Shown: positions 33,765-41,241 of the stretch, in pieces
How positions within the stretch are numbered: the first letter of the stretch is position 1
Layout: the number at the start of each line of letters is the position of its first letter
Assembly: GCA_001603005.1 (NCBI GenBank)
Contig: LVAJ01000023.1
Span: forward strand, 1-64,000
Origin: Clostridiales bacterium Firm_04
Lineage (GTDB): Bacteria; Bacillota; Clostridia; Oscillospirales; Ruminococcaceae
Length of the DNA: 64,000 nucleotides
Direction: 5' to 3'
Program-made: the position numbers and the translations under genes
Notes under the pieces: generated by a model
The model's input: the letters and a program-made list of their open reading frames with translations, nothing else
Told to the model about the DNA's origin: nothing
Database searches by the model: none

Positions 33765-36056
33765 ATGGAAAAAGATCGCAATGACAAGAACATCGGAAAG
33801 AAGCTTGACGGTCGCTACGAAATCACGGAGCTGATCGGCGAGGGCGGCATGGCGGATGTCTATCGTGCAACGGACGTTGTCGATAACAAAACAGTCGCTG
33901 TCAAGATCCTGAAAAAGGAATTTGCGGAGAACGAGGAGTTCCTGCGCAGATTCCGCAACGAATCCAAAGCGATCGCGGTGCTGAGTCACCCGAATATCGT
34001 GAAGATTTTCGATGTCGGTTTTTCGGAACGGATCCAGTTTATCGTGATGGAGTATATCGACGGCATTACGCTGAATGAGTACATGGAGCAGCAGGGACAG
34101 CTCGGCTGGAAGGATGCCGTGCACTTTATCCTGCAGATCCTGCGCGCGCTTCAGCATGCACACAGCAAGGGCATTGTTCACCGCGATATCAAGCCGCAGA
34201 ATATCATGATGCTCCGTGACGGCACGATCAAGGTCATGGACTTCGGCATTGCGAAATTTGCCCGCGAGGACGGCAAGACCGGTACCGACAAGGCGATCGG
34301 CACCGTGCACTATATCAGTCCGGAGCAGGCAAGAGGCGGCGCGACCGACGCAAAGAGCGATATCTATTCCGTCGGCGTGATGCTCTATGAGATGCTCACC
34401 GGAAAGAAGCCGTTCGATACCGATAATCCGGTCAGCATTGCGGTCATGCACATGCAGGCAAAGGTGCCGCTGCCGAGCACGATCCGCCCCGATATCCAGA
34501 TCGGACTTGAGGAGATCATCCTCAAGGCAATGGAAAAGGATCCGGCCAACCGCTATCAGTCTGCAAGAGATATGATGGACGATCTCCAGACATTCAAGGA
34601 GAATCCGGACGGCGCATTCGGCTACTATCCGGAGCTGTTCGGCGGGGATGAACCGGCCGGCGATTCCTTCGACGAGGGCGAGGATGACGGCAAGACCAAG
34701 TATTACAGAACCGTGACCGAGGAATCCGAGATCCCGCCGGAGGATCCCTACGGCGCAGATGACGGGCAGGATCCGTATTACGGCGACGAGGATCCCTATT
34801 ATAACGAGGATTACGATGACGACGACGTCTATGCGGACGATGATGATGACGATGACGACGACTATGAGGAGGAAGAACGCAAGTCGCTCTTTGTCCCGAT
34901 CCTGAGTGCAGTCATCATCGTGGTCATTGTGGTCGCGGCAGTGCTCTTTACCACGCTGATCTGGGATATGCTGAAGGGCTCGACCAACGGCAATACCATG
35001 GCGGAGGAAGCAATGCCGAGCCTCATCAACATGGACTATGAAGAAGCAAGACGCGTCTACGGCGATAAGCTCGATATCAAGCTGATGAGCAGTGAGTATA
35101 ACACCAGCTATCCGAGCGGCAAGATCTTCTGGCAGGATATCCCGCAGGACGATCCGGTCAAGAAGGGCGACACCGTCAACGTCAAGGTTTCGCTTGGCTC
35201 CAAGAAGGTCATGCTGCAGGATGTCAAGGGCTGGCAGTTTGAGCTTGCAAAGCAGAGCATTCTGGCAGCAGGACTCTATGTGGATAAGCGCTCCGCATTC
35301 GATGACGAGGTTCCGGAGGGCGACGTCATTTCGACGGATCCGGAGGGACCGGTCGAGCTCGCACCGCTCACCTATGTCCGCGTGACGGTCTCGCTCGGCA
35401 AGAACAAGAAGACCGTTCCGTGCCCGAACTTCATCAACCAGAAGTGGGATCTCGCAAAGACCATGGCAGAAGGCATGGGACTGGAAGTCTCCAAGAAAGA
35501 GGTTGACGGCAACGAGGAGGAAGGAACCGTCCTCTCCCAGAATATCCGTGCAGGCGAGGAAGTCTCCGAGGGTACGGTCATTGATCTGGAAGTCGCAAGC
35601 GGCAAGAAGAAGGATACTTCCGTCCGCATCAGCTTCAATGTTCCGGCAAATGCGACCGGTCTGTTCCATGTGACGCTGTATGAAGGCGGCGCGACTGTCG
35701 CAAATGGTCAGAGCTTCAATCCGGAATATGCAGCCGGAACGACTTCGCTGGTTGTCGAGGGCAAGGATTCTGCGGATTATGTCGCTGTTCTGACCAATGA
35801 GGGCACCGGCGCAACGGCAAATATCGGCACCTACCATGTGGACTTCACGACATCGTCCGTGCAGAAGATGAGCGGCGATGAGACTGCTGCATTCCAGCAG
35901 GTCGGCGGTCTGGCAGGTCAGACACCTGCACCGACCGAAACACAGGCTCCGGCAACTACGCTGCCGCCTGCAACGACTGCGGCTCCGGCATGGACGCAGC
36001 CGACTGAGACACAGCCGCAGACACCGGAAAATACTGAACCGGCAGTGGTCGAATAA
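33765..36056 (+). CDS. prkC: PrkC Ser/Thr kinase with three PASTA domains and an extra C-terminal domain
   Basis: A 763-residue membrane kinase that reads cell-wall status. Kinase domain at about 12-280: glycine loop IGEGGMADVYRA, VAVKILKK, catalytic HRDIKPQNIMM, MDFGIAKFA, activation GTVHYISPEQARGG. A long acidic juxtamembrane stretch with nine consecutive Asp follows, then one membrane helix (about 377-405) and three PASTA repeats (about 420-610), each ending in a VSLG-like motif. Unlike B. subtilis PrkC, about 85 further residues (618-700) form an additional beta-domain, then a Pro/Thr/Ala-rich tail. That domain resembles one in the anti-sigma-like protein at 49468. One-base overlap with rsgA. 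Confidence 0.95.
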   Translation: MEKDRNDKNIGKKLDGRYEITELIGEGGMADVYRATDVVDNKTVAVKILKKEFAENEEFLRRFRNESKAIAVLSHPNIVKIFDVGFSERIQFIVMEYIDGITLNEYMEQQGQLGWKDAVHFILQILRALQHAHSKGIVHRDIKPQNIMMLRDGTIKVMDFGIAKFAREDGKTGTDKAIGTVHYISPEQARGGATDAKSDIYSVGVMLYEMLTGKKPFDTDNPVSIAVMHMQAKVPLPSTIRPDIQIGLEEIILKAMEKDPANRYQSARDMMDDLQTFKENPDGAFGYYPELFGGDEPAGDSFDEGEDDGKTKYYRTVTEESEIPPEDPYGADDGQDPYYGDEDPYYNEDYDDDDVYADDDDDDDDDYEEEERKSLFVPILSAVIIVVIVVAAVLFTTLIWDMLKGSTNGNTMAEEAMPSLINMDYEEARRVYGDKLDIKLMSSEYNTSYPSGKIFWQDIPQDDPVKKGDTVNVKVSLGSKKVMLQDVKGWQFELAKQSILAAGLYVDKRSAFDDEVPEGDVISTDPEGPVELAPLTYVRVTVSLGKNKKTVPCPNFINQKWDLAKTMAEGMGLEVSKKEVDGNEEEGTVLSQNIRAGEEVSEGTVIDLEVASGKKKDTSVRISFNVPANATGLFHVTLYEGGATVANGQSFNPEYAAGTTSLVVEGKDSADYVAVLTNEGTGATANIGTYHVDFTTSSVQKMSGDETAAFQQVGGLAGQTPAPTETQAPATTLPPATTAAPAWTQPTETQPQTPENTEPAVVE

Positions 36057-36910
36057 TGGACGGCTTGATTGTGAAAGCAGTTGGGGGACTTTACACCGTA
36101 GAGTCCCCCAGCGGTGTATTACAGTGCAAGGCGCGCGGCATTTTCCGCAAGCAGGGGATCTCTCCCTGCACCGGTGACCGCGTGACCGTCGAGGACGATG
36201 TGATCACGGAGATCCGTCCGCGGAAAAATCTGCTGATCCGTCCGCCGCTCGCAAATCTCGATCAGCTGATGTTCGTGCTCTCCGTCAGGGAGCCGGCACC
36301 GAATCTGCTGCTGCTCGACCGCTTTCTCGCGGTCTGCGTCTACAAGGAGATCCAGCCGGTGCTGATCTTCACAAAGCTTGACCTCGCGGCTGCCGACCGC
36401 TATTCCGAGATCTACCGCGGGAGCGGATTTCCTGTGCTCTATGCGGACTATCAGGATCCCGACAGCATTCAGGCGGTCTATGCGATGCTGGAAGGCAAGA
36501 TCAGCGCGTTCACGGGCAATTCCGGCGTCGGCAAATCGACGCTGCTCAATGCGCTCGATGACCGGCTGCAAATTGAAACGGCGCATATCAGCAAGAAGCT
36601 CGGCAGAGGCAGACACACCACGCGCGACACCGTGCTCTATACGCTGCCGCACGGCGGAAAGATCGCGGATACACCCGGATTTTCCACGTTTGAGACAGAT
36701 GCCTATGCGCAGATCGCGCCCGATGAGCTCGCGGACTGTTTTCCGGAGATCAGCGCGGTCACGGCGCCCTGCCGCTATGCGGACTGCCGGCACCTGAAAG
36801 AGCCGGGCTGTGCCGTCCGGCAGGCGGTCGCGGACGGGGAGATCGAAAAGCTGCGCTATGAAAGCTATACGGTGATGCTGCAGGAAGCAATGGCGCGGAA
36901 AACATATTGA
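36056..36910 (+). CDS. rsgA: Ribosome small subunit-dependent GTPase A
   Basis: Circularly permuted GTPase that checks late 30S maturation. The 284-residue protein has an N-terminal OB fold, then permuted G motifs: G4 VLIFTKLDLA, G1 FTGNSGVGKSTLLNAL, G3 IADTPGFSTF, and the C-terminal zinc-binding CRYADCRHLKEPGCAVR. The ATG shares the last base of the prkC stop. In B. subtilis rpe follows; here a terminator follows instead. Confidence 0.95.
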   Translation: MDGLIVKAVGGLYTVESPSGVLQCKARGIFRKQGISPCTGDRVTVEDDVITEIRPRKNLLIRPPLANLDQLMFVLSVREPAPNLLLLDRFLAVCVYKEIQPVLIFTKLDLAAADRYSEIYRGSGFPVLYADYQDPDSIQAVYAMLEGKISAFTGNSGVGKSTLLNALDDRLQIETAHISKKLGRGRHTTRDTVLYTLPHGGKIADTPGFSTFETDAYAQIAPDELADCFPEISAVTAPCRYADCRHLKEPGCAVRQAVADGEIEKLRYESYTVMLQEAMARKTY

Positions 36911-36915
36911 AAATT

Positions 36916-36957
36916 GCCGGCAGGCTGCGGAAAAGCGGTCTGCCGGTTTGCATTTTT
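36916..36957 (+). terminator. Terminator after rsgA
   Basis: CCGGCAG (36917-36923) / CTGCCGG (36940-36946) hairpin and a T-rich tail ending in five T residues. Confidence 0.75.
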
Positions 36958-37164
36958 GGAAGCGTTTTCGCCCTGTTGCCCAAACGGAGCGTCACACTTT
37001 TGTACACCTGACCGATTTTTGCAAAAACACTTGACTTCCCCCCATGCGCTATAATGAGGGTGAGAGGGAATCTCCGGTCTGCGATTGCGGGATCAGCAGA
37101 CCGTAGGCATATGCAGGATCTTCCTGCATCCGAATCGGGTGTCTTTTGAGAAAGGATGTTTTTT

Positions 37165-37557
37165 ATGAAGAAGAAAATGCTTGCAGCACTGGCTGCAACG
37201 GTCATGCTCTGCGGGGTGCTTTCCGCGCCTGCATCGGCTGCCGAGTACAAAAAGGGTGACATCAATATGGACGGTGAGATCACGGCTGCGGACGCACAGC
37301 TTGCTCTGATCGACTATACAGAGTATCTGGTCGCCGGAATGGATCATATTCTGACAGAGGAGCAGCTGGAACTTGGGAATATTGACGGTAAGTTTAAGGA
37401 AACAACTGATGAAATGGGAACCAGAATTTCTGGGGTAACTGCACGTGAGGCGCAGGCGATTCTGTATTACTATACAGCTTGTGTTGCGGATTCCGGCTTA
37501 AAGGATGTTGAGATCGTCGATTATTTGGCGGAGTATTATCCGAATTACGTTCAGTAA
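37165..37557 (+). CDS. Small secreted dockerin-like protein A
   Basis: A 130-residue protein consisting of a signal peptide (MKKKMLAALAATVMLCGVL..ASA) and a dockerin-like module. The first calcium loop and helix are clear: GDINMDGEITAADAQLALID; the second half (VTAREAQAILYYYTA) keeps the helix but its loop is degenerate and separated by a longer spacer. There is no catalytic or binding domain. ATG 37165 is chosen because AAAGGA lies 8 bases upstream. It is about 50% identical by eye to the protein at 38150, so the two are a local duplication. Being dockerin-like it could occupy cohesins, but that is inference. Confidence 0.82.
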   Translation: MKKKMLAALAATVMLCGVLSAPASAAEYKKGDINMDGEITAADAQLALIDYTEYLVAGMDHILTEEQLELGNIDGKFKETTDEMGTRISGVTAREAQAILYYYTACVADSGLKDVEIVDYLAEYYPNYVQ

Positions 37558-37596
37558 TATCTGAAAAGCAGGATCCATAATCTGTAAAATGAAGCC

Positions 37597-37632
37597 GCCG
37601 GCGGCTGCAACATGCAGCTGCCGGCGATTTTG
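37597..37632 (+). terminator. Hairpin after dockerin-like gene A
   Basis: GCCGGCGGCTGC (37597-37608) / GCAGCTGCCGGC (37614-37625), followed by GATTTTG. Confidence 0.65.
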
Positions 37633-37640
37633 TATCCGCT

Positions 37641-38090
37641 CCCCATTGCAATTTTATCTGCTATATGTTATAAGCGGGGAGCCCCCGCGGGCATTTCCCT
37701 TCGGGAGCCGGCAGCGTGGCTCTCCCAACATTTACAGTACACGCCGCTGAACGCGGCTTCTCATTTGCTGCTGCTCCCAAAAACCACTTTTTTCATACAC
37801 CCCCATTGCACTTTCCTGCATAATATGATATAAGCGGGCAGTGCCCGCCGCCGCGATAACTCCCATGAATCGAAACTGTAAAAATTATGTTTGCTCTCCC
37901 ATTGCACTTTCGTGCATAATATGATATAAGCGGGGAGCCCCCGCGGGCATTTCCCTCCGGGAGCCGGCAGCGTAGCTCTCCCAACATTTACAGTACACGC
38001 CGCTGATCGCGGCTTCTCATTTGCTGCTGCTCCCAAAAACCACTTTTTTCATATACTCCCATTGCACTTTCCTGCATAATATGATATAAT
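37641..38090 (+). repeat. Array of four promoter-bearing repeats
   Basis: Four copies of a TTGCA(C/A)-N17-TATAA(G/T) unit start at 37646, 37806, 37902 and 38062. Copies 1 and 3 are each followed by the same GC-rich block of about 125 bases (37671-37795 and 37927-38051), giving a 160-bp repeat; copy 2 has a shorter GC palindrome; copy 4 leads straight into the second dockerin-like gene. Only copy 4 has TATAAT; the other three have TATAAG. The region contains no supported gene. Confidence 0.88.
38062..38090 (+). promoter_or_regulatory. Promoter of dockerin-like gene B
   Basis: -35 TTGCAC (38062-38067), -10 TATAAT (38085-38090), spacer 17. It is the last copy of the repeat array. Confidence 0.82.
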
Positions 38091-38149
38091 AAAAGCAGAA
38101 TAGACTATGTTGACAGTCGTGCAGGTGAATTGGAGAAAGGATGATTCAG

Positions 38150-38530
38150 ATGAAACGGAAAATGCTTGCTGCAATTGCGGCTTCGGCAGTGCTGTTCAGT
38201 GCGATGACGGCTGCTGCATCGGCTGCTGCATACAAAAAAGGCGACGTCGATATGGACGGGAAGATCACCGCTGCGGATGCGCAGCTTGCCCTGATCGACT
38301 ATACGGAGTATCTGGTCGCCGGAAATAACCATGCGCTCTCGAAGGAGCAGCTTGCACTCGCGGACGTTTGCAGAACGACAATGGCGAAGGAATCCGGAAC
38401 GCCGGAGATCACCGTACACGATGCGCATGCGATCCTTGTGTATTATACGGAGAGCGTTGCGGATGATGCTGTCAGGGAACAGGATATCGCTGCATATCTG
38501 ACAGCGCATTTTTCGTGGTATGTCCCGTAA
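38150..38530 (+). CDS. Small secreted dockerin-like protein B
   Basis: A 126-residue paralogue of the protein at 37165: signal peptide (MKRKMLAAIAASAVLF..ASA), first loop GDVDMDGKITAADAQLALID, and a diverged second helix VHDAHAILVYYTESVAD. The second calcium loop is again degenerate. ATG 38150 is preferred over 38141 because AGAAAGGA lies 8 bases upstream, the same spacing as in gene A. Transcription probably starts from the last promoter of the repeat array. Function as for gene A. Confidence 0.82.
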   Translation: MKRKMLAAIAASAVLFSAMTAAASAAAYKKGDVDMDGKITAADAQLALIDYTEYLVAGNNHALSKEQLALADVCRTTMAKESGTPEITVHDAHAILVYYTESVADDAVREQDIAAYLTAHFSWYVP

Positions 38531-38549
38531 AACCGGAAACAGAAACAAT

Positions 38550-38585
38550 GCCGGCAGTTCCTTTCGGTAGCTGCCGGCTCTTTTT
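38550..38585. terminator. Terminator after dockerin-like gene B
   Basis: GCCGGCAG (38550-38557) / CTGCCGGC (38571-38578) hairpin followed by TCTTTTT. The last bases overlap the end of the convergent aminotransferase gene. Confidence 0.8.
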
Positions 38586-39717
38586 ATGCATGCGTGCGCC
38601 GCAGATGATACAGCAGCGCACGGACTTCCTGCGCGGTGTTCATCGCAGAGGGCGAAAACCGTACCGTGCCGTGCGCCGTGCCGAGCGTTTCATGCGCAAG
38701 CGGCGCGCACTGCAGTCCTGCACGCAGACAGAATCCCGCTGCCGCAAGCCGTGCGGCGGTTTCATCCGGCTGCTCATCCGGCAGAGAAAACGAAACGACC
38801 GGTGCATATTTCGCGCCGGCTGAACGGTAGATCTTTGCGCCGGAGATCTGCTTCAAGCCCGCGATCAGCTGCCGGCAGAGCTGCGTTTCATGCGCGAGCA
38901 TTCTGCCGGCGCCCTGCTGCACCACCCACTGCATCCCTGCATCCAGCGCCGCAATGCCCGGCACATTGACCGTTCCCGCTTCCAGCGCATCCGGCAGGAA
39001 ATCCGGCATGGAGAGCGATGCCGAAACAGATCCCGTTCCGCCCTGCATCAGCGGTTTCAGCGGGACGGTGCCGTCCGTCAGCAGCATGCCCGTGCCCATG
39101 ACGCCGTACAGCCCCTTGTGCCCCGCCGTGCAGAGCAGCTGGATGCCGTCCTGCAACGTGACCGGCAGGATGCCGCAGCCCTGCGCGCCGTCCGCAATGA
39201 AGATCAGACCGTGCTGCCGGCAGAGCGCTGCGATCTCGCGGTAGGGCAGGATCTGTCCGGTGACATTGCTGACCAGCGTGCAGATGACTGCGCGCGTCTG
39301 CGGACGGATCAGGCTGCGGAATGCGGCGACCGTTTCGGCATCGTCCGCGGAGACCGGCGCAATGCTGTGCGAGATCATGCCCGCTGCGGTGAGCGCCGCG
39401 ACCGGACGCGCTGCCGAATTGTGCTCCAGACTGCTCATGATGACATGATCGCCGCGCCGCAATGCCCCGTGGATCGCAAGATTCAGCGCATGGGTGCAGT
39501 TCTGCGTGAAAATGACATGCTCCGGCACAGTGCCGAACAGCGCGGCGGCGGTCTCCCGCGCGTGAAACACGGTGCTGCCTGCCCGCTGCGCAAGCGGATG
39601 CCCGCCGCGTCCGGGATTGCCGCCGGAGACCTGCACTGCCTGCATCAGCGCGTTCCGGACGGACTGCGGCTTCGGATAGGTCGTCGCCGCGTTATCGAAA
39701 TAGACTGGTCTGTGCAC
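38584..39717 (-). CDS. Class V aminotransferase / cysteine desulfurase-like protein
   Basis: A 377-residue PLP enzyme. VYFDNAATTYPKP opens the protein; IFTQNCTHALNLAIHG, IFIADGAQGCGI (PLP-binding Asp) and LCTAGHKGLYGVMGTGML (Schiff-base Lys in HK) follow; a candidate active-site Cys lies in LRAGLQCAPLAHETLG. The start is a GTG at 39715-39717 with AAAGGAG nine bases upstream. A DUF3343 gene lies directly upstream, the usual companion in a putative sulfur/selenium-transfer pair. Long in-frame stretches upstream of the GTG are not part of it. Confidence 0.9.
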   Translation of the reverse strand: MHRPVYFDNAATTYPKPQSVRNALMQAVQVSGGNPGRGGHPLAQRAGSTVFHARETAAALFGTVPEHVIFTQNCTHALNLAIHGALRRGDHVIMSSLEHNSAARPVAALTAAGMISHSIAPVSADDAETVAAFRSLIRPQTRAVICTLVSNVTGQILPYREIAALCRQHGLIFIADGAQGCGILPVTLQDGIQLLCTAGHKGLYGVMGTGMLLTDGTVPLKPLMQGGTGSVSASLSMPDFLPDALEAGTVNVPGIAALDAGMQWVVQQGAGRMLAHETQLCRQLIAGLKQISGAKIYRSAGAKYAPVVSFSLPDEQPDETAARLAAAGFCLRAGLQCAPLAHETLGTAHGTVRFSPSAMNTAQEVRALLYHLRRTHA

Positions 39718-39746
39718 CGGTGTCAGCTCCTTTCCGTGATGCCGGT

Positions 39747-39944
39747 TCAGTTCGTCTGATACGGAATGCCGCCTGCCTGAAGCAGCGCGAAGATCGCCGC
39801 GGCAGGTGCCGATACGCGAAAATGATAGGCGCAGCCCGCCGCTGCCGTGACCTTGTGCATCCGGAACCGGTAGCGGTAACGCTCCAGCAGGCGCCGCGCC
39901 TTTTCTGCATAAGTCTCCGATGAAACGACAAAATGCGTTTCCAT
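39747..39944 (-). CDS. DUF3343 putative Se/S carrier-like protein
   Basis: A 65-residue protein beginning METHFVVSSETYAEKARRLL and containing a short GCAYHFRVS segment. The family (Pfam 11823) is thought to carry sulfur or selenium for a neighbouring desulfurase, and here it precedes a class V aminotransferase by 30 bases. The single Cys in AAAGCAYHF is the natural carrier residue, though that is inference. GGGAGGTGA lies before the ATG. Confidence 0.8.
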   Translation of the reverse strand: METHFVVSSETYAEKARRLLERYRYRFRMHKVTAAAGCAYHFRVSAPAAAIFALLQAGGIPYQTN

Positions 39945-40074
39945 ATTTCTCACCTCCCATGCTATGATATGCGCGCTCGACACGGTTTGACACGGCTCTG
40001 AAATGGCAACTTACACAAAAAAATCCGCCGAAATACTGCACAATGAGAATCTTGTCGGAAAATGCGAAAAAAGC

Positions 40075-40103
40075 TTGCTTTTTTTCGGATTCTGCGTTAA
40101 AAT
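40075..40103 (+). promoter_or_regulatory. Promoter of the NAGPA-domain gene
   Basis: -35 TTGCTT (40075-40080), -10 TAAAAT (40098-40103), spacer 17. Confidence 0.65.
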
Positions 40104-40173
40104 ATAAGGTGCACAATACTGCGCAGACGGACTGCGCATGCATAAATATTTGAACTGGAAAGGTGAAGACGTT

Positions 40174-41223
40174 ATGGCTCATGCAAGCCGCCGGCTGAGC
40201 GCCGGTAAAATTGTCGGTCGTGTTCTGATCGTGATTCTGACCACGCTGATTATGGCAGTTATTGCACTGTATCTGCTCATGCTCGTGATCGCAAAGGGAC
40301 CTTCGGAGAGCGCAAAGAGACTCTTTGTCAACTCCGTGCAGGAAACAAGTGCGATCAAATTCCTCGCGAACTGGTATTATACGGATGAACAGATCGCGGA
40401 ATACCGCGGCGGCGGTGCGGAAACGGAGATCGAGGAAACCAATACCGCACTCGTGAATATCTCCCAGAAAACAGATGAAAACGGCAACCCTGCGCCGGAC
40501 GGCGAAGCACCGCGCAAGGCAACCGAGCTGATCGAGGTCTCCGGCAGCACGTTCAAGGGCAAGCTGCTCAAGATCGCGGATCCGTCCCGCGTGTTCGTCG
40601 GCATCTCCGGCGAGTACGGCGAGGCGTATGAGGGCATGAAGGTCGCGGATATGATCGAGAAGTACGGCGCGCAGGCGGGTACCAATGCGGGCGGCTTTGT
40701 CGATCTCAACGGCGTCGGCAACGGCGGCACCCCGCTCGGTCTTGTCATCTCCGAGGGACAGCTCCGCTGGGGCGACCTCGGCACTACCTATGAATTTGTC
40801 ATCGGCTTCGATCAGGACAATATCCTGCACATCGGCAGAATGACCGCACAGCAGGCGCTTGACCTCGGACTGCGCGATGCAGTCTGCTGGGGCGATCCCA
40901 AGCGTCCGCTGATCGTCAACGGCGTCCCCGGCAATGAGCAGGATTCGCTCGGCGGCGGCTTCAATCCCCGCACGGCGATCGGTCAGACCGCGGACGGCAC
41001 GGTGCTGCTCCTTGTCATCAACGGCAGAGCAACGGACTCGCTCGGCGCGACCTATGACGATCTGACGCAGATCATGCTGCAGCACGGTGCGGTCAATGCG
41101 ATGAACCTCGACGGCGGCAGCTCCTCTCTGCTGTATCTTGACGGAAAACTCGAAAATACCTGCTCCTCGCTTTACGGTCCGCGCAGAATGCCGACCTGCT
41201 GGCTTGTGAGACCGGAATCGTGA
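40174..41223 (+). CDS. Phosphodiester glycosidase (NAGPA) domain protein, membrane-anchored
   Basis: A 349-residue protein with a cytoplasmic tip, one helix (about 13-40) and an extracytoplasmic NAGPA domain (Pfam 09992). Typical blocks: GAQAGTNAGGFVDLNGVGNG, GFNPRTAIGQTADGTVLLLVINGR and the C-terminal AVNAMNLDGGSSSLLYLDG. The family is related to the enzyme that uncovers mannose-6-phosphate and occurs in bacterial exopolysaccharide loci. AAAGGTGA lies upstream of the chosen ATG; an earlier ATG at 40138 lacks a ribosome site. The next gene starts 18 bases after the stop. Confidence 0.9.
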   Translation: MAHASRRLSAGKIVGRVLIVILTTLIMAVIALYLLMLVIAKGPSESAKRLFVNSVQETSAIKFLANWYYTDEQIAEYRGGGAETEIEETNTALVNISQKTDENGNPAPDGEAPRKATELIEVSGSTFKGKLLKIADPSRVFVGISGEYGEAYEGMKVADMIEKYGAQAGTNAGGFVDLNGVGNGGTPLGLVISEGQLRWGDLGTTYEFVIGFDQDNILHIGRMTAQQALDLGLRDAVCWGDPKRPLIVNGVPGNEQDSLGGGFNPRTAIGQTADGTVLLLVINGRATDSLGATYDDLTQIMLQHGAVNAMNLDGGSSSLLYLDGKLENTCSSLYGPRRMPTCWLVRPES

Positions 41224-41241
41224 GGAAGGGGGACACAGGCA

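Noticed and set aside
37031-37055. TTGACT...TATAAT as the promoter of dockerin-like gene A
   Set aside because: Spacer is only 13 bases. The TATAAT may be used with another -35, but I cannot identify it, so no promoter is listed.
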